Assembly: GCF_900111965.1 (NCBI RefSeq) | Contig: NZ_FOJT01000003.1 | Span: forward strand, 248,001 to 312,000 | Direction of reading: 5' to 3' | DNA: 64,000 nucleotides | DNA from: Flavobacterium swingsii | Lineage (GTDB): Bacteria; Bacteroidota; Bacteroidia; Flavobacteriales; Flavobacteriaceae | Part shown: positions 1-8,547 of the stretch, piece by piece | Numbering within the stretch: the stretch's first letter is position 1 | Layout: every line of letters starts with the position of its first letter | Made by a program: the position numbers and the translations under genes | Notes under the pieces: model-generated | Told to the model about the DNA's origin: nothing | The model's input: only the letters and a program-made list of their open reading frames with translations | Database searches by the model: none

Positions 1-407
1 GCGATTACCAACCAGACGAATGGCTCAACGAATCTATATTTTCTATCAAACAAGATGTGAAATTATTAGACAAAAATATTTTAATAAAAGGAGCACAAAG
101 CATGAAAGAAGCGTTGGATAAAAACAATGTTTCAGCAGACCAAATAGACTATTTCTTGCCTCATGTTTCTTCACATTACTTTGTTGAAGGACTAAAAAAA
201 TCTTTCGAAGAAAACGGAATGATTATCCCAAACGAAAAATGGTTTATGAATCTTGCGCAAGTAGGAAATGTAGGCTCGGCGTCAATATATTTAGCATTAA
301 ACGAATTAATGAATTCTGGAAAACTTAAAAAAGGAGATAAAGTTCTTTTATCGGTGCCGGAAAGCGGTCGTTTTTCGTATGCGTATGCTTATTTAACTGT
401 TTGCTAG
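1..407 (+). CDS. 3-oxoacyl-ACP synthase III family protein (C-terminal part, cut by window edge)
   Basis: The reading frame is open from the first base, so this is the last 134 residues of a longer protein. An internal GTG at base 57 is not its start. The fold is FabH-like: an active-site His region (FLPHVSSHYF) is followed by the Asn/Gly-rich block NLAQVGNVGSAS, which corresponds to the family's N..xGN.xaAS element. KAS III enzymes condense an acyl-CoA or acyl-ACP with malonyl-ACP. In flexirubin clusters a KAS III-like enzyme (DarB) makes the dialkylresorcinol precursor, and this may be it or a paralogue. The catalytic Cys is outside the window. The next gene starts 6 bases downstream, consistent with one operon. 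Confidence 0.85.
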   Translation, partial: DYQPDEWLNESIFSIKQDVKLLDKNILIKGAQSMKEALDKNNVSADQIDYFLPHVSSHYFVEGLKKSFEENGMIIPNEKWFMNLAQVGNVGSASIYLALNELMNSGKLKKGDKVLLSVPESGRFSYAYAYLTVC

Positions 408-413
408 AAAAAT

Positions 414-848
414 ATGGAAACATCAAATGCTATTTTTGAAAAAGATTTTGTAGAAAATTTGTTGCCACAAAAATTCCCTTTTGTCATGGTCGATAAACTG
501 TATTCTTATACCGAAATTTCTTTGGTTTCAGGACTAAAAATACAAAGCGACAACATTTTTTTTCATAACAAAAATTTTGTAGAAGCCGGATTAGTAGAGC
601 ACATGGCACAATCTGTCGCATTACACACAGGTTATCAATTTTATTTGAAAAAAGAACCTGCGCCAACGGGTTACATAGGTTCGATTAAAGATATTGAGAT
701 AAAAAAATTACCAAAATTAGATGACGAAATTCAAACTACAGTTTCTATTCTTCAAGAATTTGGAGGAATAACTTTAGTTGATATCGTAACAAAATTAAAC
801 GGAATCGAAATCGCTACGGGTCAAATGAAAACAGTTTTAGCCAAATAA
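414..848 (+). CDS. FabZ-like hotdog protein, 3-hydroxyacyl-ACP dehydratase family (lacks catalytic His motif)
   Basis: A 144-residue single hotdog domain. The N-terminal LPQKFPFVMVD block corresponds to LPHRxPFLLVD of FabZ, and LVEHMAQS matches the FabZ helix carrying the catalytic Glu (xxEAMAQ). The loop that in FabZ reads GHFPxxPxxPG is replaced by a shorter FFHNKNFVEAG, so the catalytic His of the GHF motif is not in its usual context. It is a close paralogue of the next gene. In aryl-polyene clusters such proteins are assigned to dehydration of 3-hydroxyacyl-ACP during polyene extension. Whether this subunit is active alone is doubtful. Confidence 0.8.
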   Translation: METSNAIFEKDFVENLLPQKFPFVMVDKLYSYTEISLVSGLKIQSDNIFFHNKNFVEAGLVEHMAQSVALHTGYQFYLKKEPAPTGYIGSIKDIEIKKLPKLDDEIQTTVSILQEFGGITLVDIVTKLNGIEIATGQMKTVLAK

Positions 849-859
849 TTTCAAGAGAA

Positions 860-1321
860 ATGGATACAACTATAGACATAAAAAACTATTTGCCTCATCG
901 TAAACCTTTTTTAATGGTTGACATGATTCTAATCATGGATGACGAAAAAGTTGAAACCATTTTTGAAATAAAAAGCGATAATATATTCATTCAAAATAAT
1001 ACTTTTATAGAAGCTGGACTAATTGAAAATGCAGCTCAAACTTGTTCATCAATAGTTGCAAAAGATTATTTTGTAGATGAGAATAACGAAGACAAATCAG
1101 GTGTTGATGTGGTTGGATTTATAAGTGCAATAAAATCATTAAAAATTCATAAACTTCCAGAAGTTGGAAATACAATCAAAACAATTTCAACTTTAGTATC
1201 AAAATTCGTAACAGACGATTATAGCTTGTGTACGATGAGTTGTCAAACTTTCAATAACGAAGAATTACTTTTAGAAGGAGAGATTAATCTTTTCATTCAA
1301 GAAAATCATTCAAAACAATAG
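860..1321 (+). CDS. FabZ-like hotdog protein, 3-hydroxyacyl-ACP dehydratase family (second copy, no GHF His)
   Basis: A 153-residue hotdog protein paralogous to the preceding gene. It keeps the YLPHRKPFLMVD entry block and LIENAAQT, where the Glu aligns with the catalytic Glu of FabZ. The segment between them reads IFIQNNTFIEAG, with no His and no GHFPG motif. By FabZ knowledge (catalytic His in GHF, catalytic Glu in the following helix, from different subunits of the dimer), this protein can supply only the Glu half of an active site. The gap to the previous stop is 11 bases and the next start is 3 bases after the stop. It could also be a non-catalytic structural partner. Confidence 0.78.
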   Translation: MDTTIDIKNYLPHRKPFLMVDMILIMDDEKVETIFEIKSDNIFIQNNTFIEAGLIENAAQTCSSIVAKDYFVDENNEDKSGVDVVGFISAIKSLKIHKLPEVGNTIKTISTLVSKFVTDDYSLCTMSCQTFNNEELLLEGEINLFIQENHSKQ

Positions 1322-1324
1322 AAG

Positions 1325-1729
1325 ATGAAAGAAAACGAAGTTCCACAAGACAAAGGCAATCTTTCTAAAAGCAATATGAAAGAATTGGTTTATGCAACCG
1401 ATGAAAAAGGCAATTATACAACCGCTTTAAGCACTGGTTGGGAACCAAAAACGATAGCGCTTTCTAATTCTATTGATGAAATAAACGAACGAATTGCTAC
1501 TGCAAAAGAACAAGTAAAAAATGGAGAAGTAAGTCCAATTGTTTATTTTATGGAGTTTTCTAAAATGGATATTGCTGTGCTGTCTAGTTATGTTGGTATG
1601 TGGCAATGGCGCGTAAAAAGACATTTTAAACCTACAGTTTTTGCCAAATTAAGTAATACCATTTTACAGAAATATGCCGAAACTTTCAATATTTCGGTTG
1701 AAGAATTAAGAAATTTTAAAACAGATTAA
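1325..1729 (+). CDS. conserved hypothetical protein of flexirubin-type clusters
   Basis: A 134-residue soluble protein with no signal peptide or membrane span. The N-terminal 30 residues are polar and probably disordered. The C-terminal two thirds is helical, with a basic segment (WQWRVKRHFKP) followed by LSNTILQKYAETFNISVEEL, which loosely resembles a small helix-turn-helix or carrier-like fold. No catalytic motif is recognised. It is embedded between the hotdog pair and the BtrH-like gene, and its stop codon shares a base with the next start, so it is translated as part of the pigment operon. Its function is unknown; a role as adaptor or regulator is only a guess. Confidence 0.7.
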   Translation: MKENEVPQDKGNLSKSNMKELVYATDEKGNYTTALSTGWEPKTIALSNSIDEINERIATAKEQVKNGEVSPIVYFMEFSKMDIAVLSSYVGMWQWRVKRHFKPTVFAKLSNTILQKYAETFNISVEELRNFKTD

Positions 1730-2727
1730 TGGAAATCAATTTTACACATCATCAATCTGCGCATTGCGAAAACGGAGTAGCTTCCAATTTGCTAAAAAAC
1801 AATGGTTTAAACATCAGTGAACCTATGGTTTTTGGTATTGGATCAGGACTTTTCTTTGTTTATTTACCATTTATAAAAGTAAATTACGCACCAGCAATTA
1901 GTTACAGACCAATGCCTGGCGCTATTTTTAATAAATTGGCAAAACGATTAGGATTAAAAATAAAAAGACAAAAATTTTCTAGCGAAGCTAATGCTACAAA
2001 AGCTTTAGACGAAAATCTAAAAAACAATATTCCTACAGGATTGCAAGTGGGTGTTTATAATTTAACGTATTTTCCAGACGAATACCGTTTTCATTTCAAC
2101 GCTCATAATTTAGTCGTTTATGGCAAAACTGAAACCGATTATCTCATCAGCGATCCAGTAATGGAAACCGTGACGACACTCACACACCAAGAACTAAATA
2201 AAGTACGTTTTGCCAAAGGAGCTTTTGCGCCAAGAGGACAAATGTATTACCCAATTCATATTCCTGCTACTATCGATTTAAAAAGCGCTATTGTCAAAGG
2301 AATCAAGAATACTTGCCGCGATATGTTAGCTCCTGCGCCGATTATTGGCGTTAGAGGAATAAAATTTGTAGCCAGCCGAATTAGAAAATGGCCATTGAAA
2401 CACGGAACCAAAAAAGCCAATCATTATCTAGCTCAAATGGTTAGAATGCAAGAAGAAATAGGAACTGGTGGCGGTGGTTTCCGATTTATTTATGCGGCTT
2501 TTCTTCAAGAATCAGCAGTAATTTTAGAAAACGAAAAACTAAAAGAATTGTCTCAAGAAATGACAGCAATAGGTGATTTATGGCGAGATTTTGCTGTAAA
2601 TGCTTCTAGAGTTTACAAAAATCGAAGCACACAAGCCGATGTTTACAATACCATTGCGGACCAACTTTTAGACATTGCCAATAAAGAAGAAGTTTTTTTT
2701 AAAAAATTAAAAGCAGCCATTAGCTAA
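1729..2727 (+). CDS. BtrH N-terminal domain-containing protein
   Basis: A 332-residue protein whose N-terminal half resembles the BtrH_N fold, named for the butirosin acyltransferase BtrH that moves an acyl group from an ACP to an amine. A papain-like triad can be proposed: Cys13 in AHCENG, His126 in FNAHNLVVYG and Asp142 in YLISDP. The C-terminal half is helical (DUF4872-like). It sits directly before an ABC exporter, so a plausible job is transfer of an ACP-bound intermediate onto an amine or lipid before export. That role is inference. The start is ATG, overlapping the upstream stop by one base. Confidence 0.75.
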   Translation: MEINFTHHQSAHCENGVASNLLKNNGLNISEPMVFGIGSGLFFVYLPFIKVNYAPAISYRPMPGAIFNKLAKRLGLKIKRQKFSSEANATKALDENLKNNIPTGLQVGVYNLTYFPDEYRFHFNAHNLVVYGKTETDYLISDPVMETVTTLTHQELNKVRFAKGAFAPRGQMYYPIHIPATIDLKSAIVKGIKNTCRDMLAPAPIIGVRGIKFVASRIRKWPLKHGTKKANHYLAQMVRMQEEIGTGGGGFRFIYAAFLQESAVILENEKLKELSQEMTAIGDLWRDFAVNASRVYKNRSTQADVYNTIADQLLDIANKEEVFFKKLKAAIS

Positions 2728-2734
2728 TACTATT

Positions 2735-3487
2735 TTGAAACCCATCATCCAAATAACCCAACTCTCCAAAAAGTACAAAGATGCCGAAATGTATTCTTTG
2801 AGCGACTTTTCACTTTCTATATACGAAGGTCAGATTTTTGGTTTGTTAGGACCAAATGGAGCTGGGAAAACAACCCTAATTTCCATGCTTTGCGGATTAG
2901 TAAAACCAACATCAGGAAGTTTTTCGATTGATGATTTGTCGTATGCAAAAAATTCCAGCGAGATAAAAAAAATCATTGGAGTAGTTCCTCAAGAATATGC
3001 ATTATATCCAACATTAACCGCAAGGGAAAACTTACTATATTTTGGAAGTATGTATGGTTTAAAAGGGAATGATTTAAAAGAAAAAGTAATCGAAAGTCTT
3101 GATTTTTTAGGATTATTAAAATTTGCCGACAAACGAATTGAAACTTTTTCTGGCGGAATGAAACGCCGAATCAATTTGATAGCAGGAATTTTGCACAATC
3201 CAAAAGTGCTTTTTCTAGACGAACCAACGGTGGGTGTCGATGTGCAATCTAAAAATGCAATTATTGATTATCTAAAAAAACTCAACAAAAACGGGACGAC
3301 TATAATATATACTTCACATCATTTATCCGAAGCGCAGGATTTTTGTACCGATATTGCTATTGTCGATAGAGGAAAAATTTATGCAGAAGGAACACCAAAT
3401 AACTTGATTGCTTCCACTGCAAACGCTCGAAATTTGGAAGACGTTTTTATTGCATTAACCGGAAAAGAATTGCGAGATGATATATAA
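2735..3487 (+). CDS. ABC transporter ATP-binding protein
   Basis: A 250-residue ABC ATPase. It has Walker A GPNGAGKTT at about 39-47, a Q-loop (VPQE), the signature FSGGMKRR, Walker B VLFLDEPTVGVD and an H-loop (TSHH). The sequence most resembles ABC-2/drug-exporter ATPases (CcmA type). The start codon appears to be TTG, 7 bases after the upstream stop; no ATG is nearby. It overlaps the permease gene by 11 bases, giving a two-gene exporter that would form a homodimer of each subunit. The pigment-cluster context suggests export of a cluster product or a lipid-linked intermediate. Confidence 0.92.
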   Translation: MKPIIQITQLSKKYKDAEMYSLSDFSLSIYEGQIFGLLGPNGAGKTTLISMLCGLVKPTSGSFSIDDLSYAKNSSEIKKIIGVVPQEYALYPTLTARENLLYFGSMYGLKGNDLKEKVIESLDFLGLLKFADKRIETFSGGMKRRINLIAGILHNPKVLFLDEPTVGVDVQSKNAIIDYLKKLNKNGTTIIYTSHHLSEAQDFCTDIAIVDRGKIYAEGTPNNLIASTANARNLEDVFIALTGKELRDDI

Positions 3488-4760
3488 ATTGTTCATGTCG
3501 GTTTACAAAGAATTCCTGCTCTTAAAAAGAGATATAGGAGGCGTTGTTATTCTGTTTATTATGCCATTGGTACTCATAATTACAGTGACTTTAATTCAAG
3601 ATAGCACTTTCAAAACAGTTAGCGATGCCAAAATCCCGATTCTTTTGGTTGATAACGACAACGGGAATGTGTCTAAAACGGTTTTCGATAATTTACAAAA
3701 AAGCAATATTTTTACGGTTGTTACCAAAATAAATGACGAACAACTAACCGAATCATCGGCTAAAGAAGCTGTTTTTAAAGGAAAATATCAATTAGCCATC
3801 ATTATTCCAGAAAAACTAAGCGCCGATTTGCAATCTAAAATCGATCAAAATGTCGAAAAAATAACGGCCAGTTTAGGAATGACCGATACTTTGGCGAAAG
3901 CTGAAAAGACTACAGTTGTTAATCAAAAAGAAGTGAAATTGTATTTTGATCCTGCGGTGCAAATGAGTTTCAAAAATGCTGTCATGAGTTCTATTGACAA
4001 AATGATTTCTCAAATAGAAACTAAATCGATTTATGCTACTTTCCAAGCGCAATTAGGAGAAGAAACAACCAGTTTCGAACAGAAAAGTTTTATCACATTC
4101 AAAGAAATTGTTCCAAAAGTGAATAATGAAGAAATTATTCCAAATTCGGTACAACACAATGTACCAGCTTGGACTTTGTTTGCCATTTTTTTTATTGTAA
4201 TTCCTTTGTCTATCAATATTGTAAAAGAAAAATCACAAGGAACTTTTGTTCGGCTAAGAACTAATCCAGTTCCTAATGTGATTGTTATTGCTGGAAAAAC
4301 GATTACGTATTTAATTATTTGTATGATTCAGTTTTACATGATGATTTTAGTGGCAATTTTCTTATTTCCACACATTGGCTTGCCGTCATTAAATGTAGAA
4401 GGAAACTTGTTTTTGATGAGTATAGTAGCACTATTTTCAGGATTTGGAGCTATTGGCTTCGGAATATTATTAGGAACAATCGCTAAAACACAAGAACAAT
4501 CTGCACCTTTTGGCGCCACTTCTGTCATTATATTGGCAGCAATAGGAGGTATTTGGGTTCCTGTTTTTGCTATGCCAAAAATGATGCAACTCATAGCGCA
4601 ATCTTCTCCTATGAATTGGGGATTGAATGCCTTTTATGATGTGCTTTTGCGTCATGGTTCTATCGTAGATATTCTACCAGAAATAAGTTTGTTATTTTTA
4701 TTTTTCATAATTACCACAACCATTGCCTTGCAGTATGATAAAAAGAAAAGAGCAGTTTAA
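3477..4760 (+). CDS. ABC-2 type transporter permease
   Basis: A 427-residue permease with one N-terminal membrane span (about 20-42). A large periplasmic region of about 190 residues follows, then five C-terminal spans starting with WTLFAIFFIVIPLSINIVKE. This is the ABC2_membrane_3 (YhgE/YhiH/linearmycin-type) layout. It pairs with the ATPase encoded just upstream, with overlapping reading frames, and is probably an inner-membrane exporter. The substrate cannot be read from sequence. The end overlaps the start of the thioesterase gene. Confidence 0.9.
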   Translation: MIYKLFMSVYKEFLLLKRDIGGVVILFIMPLVLIITVTLIQDSTFKTVSDAKIPILLVDNDNGNVSKTVFDNLQKSNIFTVVTKINDEQLTESSAKEAVFKGKYQLAIIIPEKLSADLQSKIDQNVEKITASLGMTDTLAKAEKTTVVNQKEVKLYFDPAVQMSFKNAVMSSIDKMISQIETKSIYATFQAQLGEETTSFEQKSFITFKEIVPKVNNEEIIPNSVQHNVPAWTLFAIFFIVIPLSINIVKEKSQGTFVRLRTNPVPNVIVIAGKTITYLIICMIQFYMMILVAIFLFPHIGLPSLNVEGNLFLMSIVALFSGFGAIGFGILLGTIAKTQEQSAPFGATSVIILAAIGGIWVPVFAMPKMMQLIAQSSPMNWGLNAFYDVLLRHGSIVDILPEISLLFLFFIITTTIALQYDKKKRAV

Positions 4761-5184
4761 CGAAGCCTCTCAATTAACAATTTCACATGAAATTAGAGTG
4801 AGATTTAATGAAACAGATCCATTAGGAATCGTGTGGCATGGTTATTATATCACTTATTTTGAAGATGGTCGTGAAGCATTTGGTCGTCAACACGGACTTT
4901 CATATCTCGATATTTTCGATAGTGGATTTACAACACCCATAGTCAAATCAACTTGTGAGCACAAGTTGTCTTTACGTTATGGCGATGTGGGTCGAATAGA
5001 AACTACAATTGTAGATACGCCTGCTGCCAAAATGATTTACAGATATACAATTTATGATGCCAATAACGAAATTGCTTGTACTGGCGAAACAGTTCAGGTT
5101 TTTTTAGATAAAAATGGAGATTTAATGCTAACCAATCCACCTTTTTATGAGGAATGGAAACGTAAAGTTGGTTTAATAAAATAA
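4735..5184 (+). CDS. acyl-CoA/acyl-ACP thioesterase, 4-hydroxybenzoyl-CoA thioesterase-like
   Basis: A 149-residue hotdog thioesterase of the 4HBT/YbgC family. The block RFNETDPLGIVWHGYYITYFEDGREAF contains the catalytic Asp (ETDP) and the downstream helix typical of the family. The ATG at 4735 is preferred; an in-frame TTG at 4723 would add only four residues. It overlaps the permease end by 26 bases. In aryl-polyene clusters a thioesterase of this type may release or proof-read ACP-bound acyl chains. Specificity is not predictable here. Confidence 0.85.
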   Translation: MIKRKEQFNEASQLTISHEIRVRFNETDPLGIVWHGYYITYFEDGREAFGRQHGLSYLDIFDSGFTTPIVKSTCEHKLSLRYGDVGRIETTIVDTPAAKMIYRYTIYDANNEIACTGETVQVFLDKNGDLMLTNPPFYEEWKRKVGLIK

Positions 5185-5186
5185 AA

Positions 5187-6323
5187 ATGGTCAAAGAAGT
5201 ATTTATTACCGAAACAAACTGCATCACACCAATCGGGTTTGATGTTGCCACCAATATTCAAAATATTGAAAGTGGCATTTCTGGTATTCAATTACATCAA
5301 AATGCCATGTTGAACAAACCATTTTATGCATCAACAATCAATAATGAGGAATTAAATTTGGCTTTCGCTAAAATTTCTCCATCAGAGAATTTCACAAGAT
5401 TAGAAAAAATGATGATTTTGGCTTTGCAACCCATAGTTGAAAACTCAAAATTAGATTTGAATAATAAAGTTGGTTTCCTACTTTCTACAACCAAAGGAAA
5501 TATTACAGCATTAGCAAATCCTTCAGAAGAAAGTTTTCAAAGTGCACATTTACATCAATTAGCAAAAAATATAGCCAATTTTTTCGAATTCAAAACTGAA
5601 CCAATTGTCGTTTCAAACGCTTGTGTTTCTGGAATTTTAGCAGTTTCAGTTGCCAAAAGATTAATACAATCCGAAATGTTCGACAGTATATTTGTAGTAG
5701 CTGGCGATGAAGTTTCTGAGTTTGTTTTGTCTGGATTCAACTCCTTTCAAGCCATGAGTGATTTGCCATGTAAACCGTATTCAAAAAATAGAACAGGTGT
5801 TTCTCTTGGCGAAGCAACAGCAGCAGTTTTAGTTTCTTCTAGCAAAGAAAATGCTAAAATAAAAATTATTGGCGATGGTGCTATAAACGATGCCAATCAT
5901 ATTTCTGGACCATCAAGAACGGGCGAAGGACTTTTTAGAAGCATCGAAAGTGCTTTGGCGGAAGCCAAAATAAACGCCAATCAAATCGATTATATTTCTG
6001 CTCACGGAACCGCAACGCCATTTAATGACGAAATGGAAGCTATTGCTTTCAATAGATTGGAATTAGAAAATGTACCAGTAAATAGTCTAAAAGGCTATTA
6101 CGGACACACTTTAGGAGCATCAGGATTGTTGGAAACCGTTATCGGAATCCAATCCGTTTTAGAAAGTAAATTATTTGTTTCTTTAGGTTTTGATGAAATA
6201 GGAGTGAGTCAACCTATTAATATTATCAAGGAAAATCAAGATAAAAACAGCAACTATTTTCTAAAAACCGCTTCTGGTTTTGGCGGTTGCAACACAGCGG
6301 TTTTATTCGAAAAAGTAAAGTAA
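5187..6323 (+). CDS. beta-ketoacyl-ACP synthase, FabF-like (complete triad)
   Basis: A 378-residue KAS I/II-type condensing enzyme. The catalytic triad is intact: Cys146 in NACVSG, His273 in SAHGTATP and His307 in [10 protein letters not shown]. The Gly-rich C-terminal FGGCNTA block is also present. It is slightly shorter than FabF (about 410). In the aryl-polyene pathway such an enzyme extends the polyene on the ACP, or acts as the first-round condensing enzyme. Its stop codon overlaps the next start (TAATG), so it is translationally coupled to a KS-like partner without catalytic residues. Confidence 0.9.
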   Translation: MVKEVFITETNCITPIGFDVATNIQNIESGISGIQLHQNAMLNKPFYASTINNEELNLAFAKISPSENFTRLEKMMILALQPIVENSKLDLNNKVGFLLSTTKGNITALANPSEESFQSAHLHQLAKNIANFFEFKTEPIVVSNACVSGILAVSVAKRLIQSEMFDSIFVVAGDEVSEFVLSGFNSFQAMSDLPCKPYSKNRTGVSLGEATAAVLVSSSKENAKIKIIGDGAINDANHISGPSRTGEGLFRSIESALAEAKINANQIDYISAHGTATPFNDEMEAIAFNRLELENVPVNSLKGYYGHTLGASGLLETVIGIQSVLESKLFVSLGFDEIGVSQPINIIKENQDKNSNYFLKTASGFGGCNTAVLFEKVK

Positions 6324-6940
6324 TGTTAGAAAATAAAACTTATATAGAAACTTTTTGCACCATTCAGAATAACGAAATTACTCTGAATGGAGAAACTATT
6401 TTCAAATCAGATTCTGATTTGTTTGCTGACTTTTCTAAGAAAGCATATCAGAATTTCGATATCAATTATCCAAAGTTTTTTAAAATGGATAATTTGAGCA
6501 AACTAGCTTTTCTAGCTGCCGAATTACTTCTGAAAAACGAAATTGACGAATCTAAAGAAAACGACATCGCTTTGGTTTTTGCCAACAAATCATCAAGTTT
6601 AGATACCGATGTAAAGTATCAGAACTCGATTTCCGACAAAGAAAATTATTTTCCAAGTCCAGCGGTTTTCGTTTACACATTACCAAACATTTGCATCGGA
6701 GAAATTAGTATCAAGCACCAATTGAAAAGTGAAAATTCTTTTTTTATCTTTGACGCGTTCAATTCGGAATTCATGACAAATTATGCTGAGGTGCTTTTGC
6801 ATACAAAAAAAGCAGAAAAAGTCCTTTGCGGATGGGTCGAATATTATAACGAAGAATACAAAGCATTCCTTTATTTGGTTGCCAACGAAGGAAAAACAGA
6901 ACATAATAAACAAATAATAGAAAATTTATACAATAAATAA
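6323..6940 (+). CDS. beta-ketoacyl synthase N-terminal-like protein, probable chain-length-factor-type partner
   Basis: A 205-residue protein resembling only the N-terminal half of a ketosynthase (Ketoacyl-synt_2/PF13723 style). [21 protein letters not shown] marks the dimer-interface strand and helix. The segment where KS enzymes carry their nucleophile reads NSFFIFDAF, with no Cys. The ATG at 6323 is preferred because it overlaps the previous stop as TAATG; an in-frame TTG at 6287 is inside the upstream gene. The position between an active KS and the ACP suggests a chain-length-factor role. Aryl-polyene clusters are known to carry short KS-like chain-length factors. The assignment rests on weak but recognisable similarity. 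Confidence 0.7.
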   Translation: MLENKTYIETFCTIQNNEITLNGETIFKSDSDLFADFSKKAYQNFDINYPKFFKMDNLSKLAFLAAELLLKNEIDESKENDIALVFANKSSSLDTDVKYQNSISDKENYFPSPAVFVYTLPNICIGEISIKHQLKSENSFFIFDAFNSEFMTNYAEVLLHTKKAEKVLCGWVEYYNEEYKAFLYLVANEGKTEHNKQIIENLYNK

Positions 6941-6941
6941 T

Positions 6942-7199
6942 ATGGAAGCATTAAAACAAGAATTAAAAGCAAAAATCATTGAAGTCCTAAACTTAGAAGA
7001 CATAAATGTAGCAGATGTAAAAGATGATGATGCCTTATTTGGCGACGGATTAGGATTAGATTCTATCGATGCACTTGAGCTTATTGTTATGCTTGACAAA
7101 GATTACGGAATCAAATTAGTAGATCCAAAAGAAGGGAAAAATATCTTCCAATCTATCGAAACGATGGCTGCTTATATTACAGCAAACAGAACGAAGTAA
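6942..7199 (+). CDS. acyl carrier protein
   Basis: An 85-residue acidic ACP. Ser41 in the GLDSIDALEL motif is the predicted 4'-phosphopantetheine attachment site, followed by the usual acidic helix II. It is the only ACP in the visible part of the cluster and is flanked by ketosynthase genes. It is therefore probably the carrier for the polyene chain rather than the housekeeping fatty-acid ACP. It starts 1 base after the upstream stop and is followed by the longest gap within the operon, which holds a palindromic repeat. Confidence 0.95.
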   Translation: MEALKQELKAKIIEVLNLEDINVADVKDDDALFGDGLGLDSIDALELIVMLDKDYGIKLVDPKEGKNIFQSIETMAAYITANRTK

Positions 7200-7212
7200 T
7201 TTTTTGATTATG

Positions 7213-7308
7213 GCGTTACCACAAGGGTCGGGCTTTTCGTTGCAATCTTTTTTTCTCTCGTTAAAAAAAACGAGATCAAAAAAGGATTTCCACTGCAATC
7301 CCTAACGC
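7213..7308 (+). repeat. REP-like imperfect palindrome, copy A
   Basis: Outer arms GCGTTA/TAACGC close the element. Inside are CGTTGCAATCTTTTTT on the left and AAAAAAGGATTTCCACTGCA on the right, around an inner CTCGTT/AACGAG hairpin. Related elements occur at about 26632, 45968, 54440 and 63715. It lies in the only large gap of the pigment operon, between the ACP and the next ketosynthase, so it may act on the mRNA. No coding potential was seen. Confidence 0.7.
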
Positions 7309-7347
7309 AAAACGTAGAATTTTATAAAATCAGAAATCTAAAATGGA

Positions 7348-8547
7348 ATGAAAGGAGTTGCAATCACAGGAATGGGAATAATTTCGGCAATCGGGAATTC
7401 GGTTGAAGAAAACTATGCTTCATTACTAAATAACAAAACGGCAATTACAACCATCGAAAATATTTCGACGGTGCATTCTGATTTGAGAAAAGTGGGCGAA
7501 ATCAAAAAAACCAATCAAGAATTAGCTGACGAACTTCAACTTTCTGCGGATAATAATTTCTCAAGAACAGCTATGATTGGCGCCATTGCAGCCAAACAAG
7601 CAGTTCAAGACGCAGGAATTACTTCGATAAACGAATACAAAACGGGATTAATTTCGGCAACCAGTGTTGGCGGAATGGACATGACCGAAAGATATTATTA
7701 CGATTATTTCGAAAAGCCAGAAACCATCAAATACATTAGTTGTCATGATGGTGGAGATGTGGCTCAAAAAATAGCCGATGAATTGGGTTTAAAAGGAATG
7801 GTAACCACCATAAGCACCGCGTGTTCATCAGCAGCAAATGCAATTATGTTAGGCGCACGATTGATAAAGTCAGGAAAACTAGATCGAGTTATTGTGGGAG
7901 GAACCGATGCTTTAGCAAAATTTACCATCAACGGATTTAAAACCTTAATGATTTTATCGGACGGATATAATATGCCATTCGATAACGACCGAAAAGGATT
8001 AAATTTAGGTGAAGCCGCCGCTTTTTTAGTCTTAGAATCGGACGAAATGGTAGCAAAAGAAAACAAAAAAGTATTGGCAAGAGTTTCTGGTTACGGAAAC
8101 GCAAACGATGCTTTTCATCAGACCGCTTCTTCGGAAAATGGTGATGGTGCATTTCTAGCAATGGAAAAAGCATTTCAAGTTTCGGGATTAAAACCAGAAG
8201 AAATTGATTATATCAATGTGCACGGAACCGCAACTCCAAATAATGATTTGTCTGAAGGAAGAGCAATAGTCAGAGTTTTTGGCGAGAAAAATATTCCGGA
8301 TTTTAGTTCAACAAAACCATTTACAGGTCACACATTAGCAGCAGCAGCAGCGATTGAAGCCGTTTATAGCGTTTTGGCAATTCAAAATAATGTGGTTTTT
8401 CCTAATATGAATTTCAAAACACCAATGGAAGAATTTAATATGATTCCGCAAACTACTTTAAAACAAAAAAATATCGAACACGTTTTGTCTAATTCATTCG
8501 GATTTGGCGGAAATTGTTCGACCGTAATTTTTTCAAAAAGCGAATGA
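7348..8547 (+). CDS. beta-ketoacyl-ACP synthase, FabF-like (complete triad)
   Basis: A 399-residue condensing enzyme with the full triad: Cys159 in STACSSAAN, His292 in NVHGTATP and His328 in FTGHTLAA. The C-terminal NSFGFGGNCS block is present. The length is close to FabF. It is followed, with an ATGA overlap, by a full-length KS-like gene that has lost the triad, which looks like a KS-alpha/KS-beta (chain-length factor) pair as in type II polyketide synthases. It is likely the main elongating ketosynthase of the polyene. The gene has a 148-base leader containing the copy A repeat. Confidence 0.92.
   Translation: MKGVAITGMGIISAIGNSVEENYASLLNNKTAITTIENISTVHSDLRKVGEIKKTNQELADELQLSADNNFSRTAMIGAIAAKQAVQDAGITSINEYKTGLISATSVGGMDMTERYYYDYFEKPETIKYISCHDGGDVAQKIADELGLKGMVTTISTACSSAANAIMLGARLIKSGKLDRVIVGGTDALAKFTINGFKTLMILSDGYNMPFDNDRKGLNLGEAAAFLVLESDEMVAKENKKVLARVSGYGNANDAFHQTASSENGDGAFLAMEKAFQVSGLKPEEIDYINVHGTATPNNDLSEGRAIVRVFGEKNIPDFSSTKPFTGHTLAAAAAIEAVYSVLAIQNNVVFPNMNFKTPMEEFNMIPQTTLKQKNIEHVLSNSFGFGGNCSTVIFSKSE

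Noticed and set aside
4031..4655. Minus-strand ORFs within the ABC permease gene
   Set aside because: They are antisense shadows of membrane-span coding sequence; no start signals and no recognisable domain.
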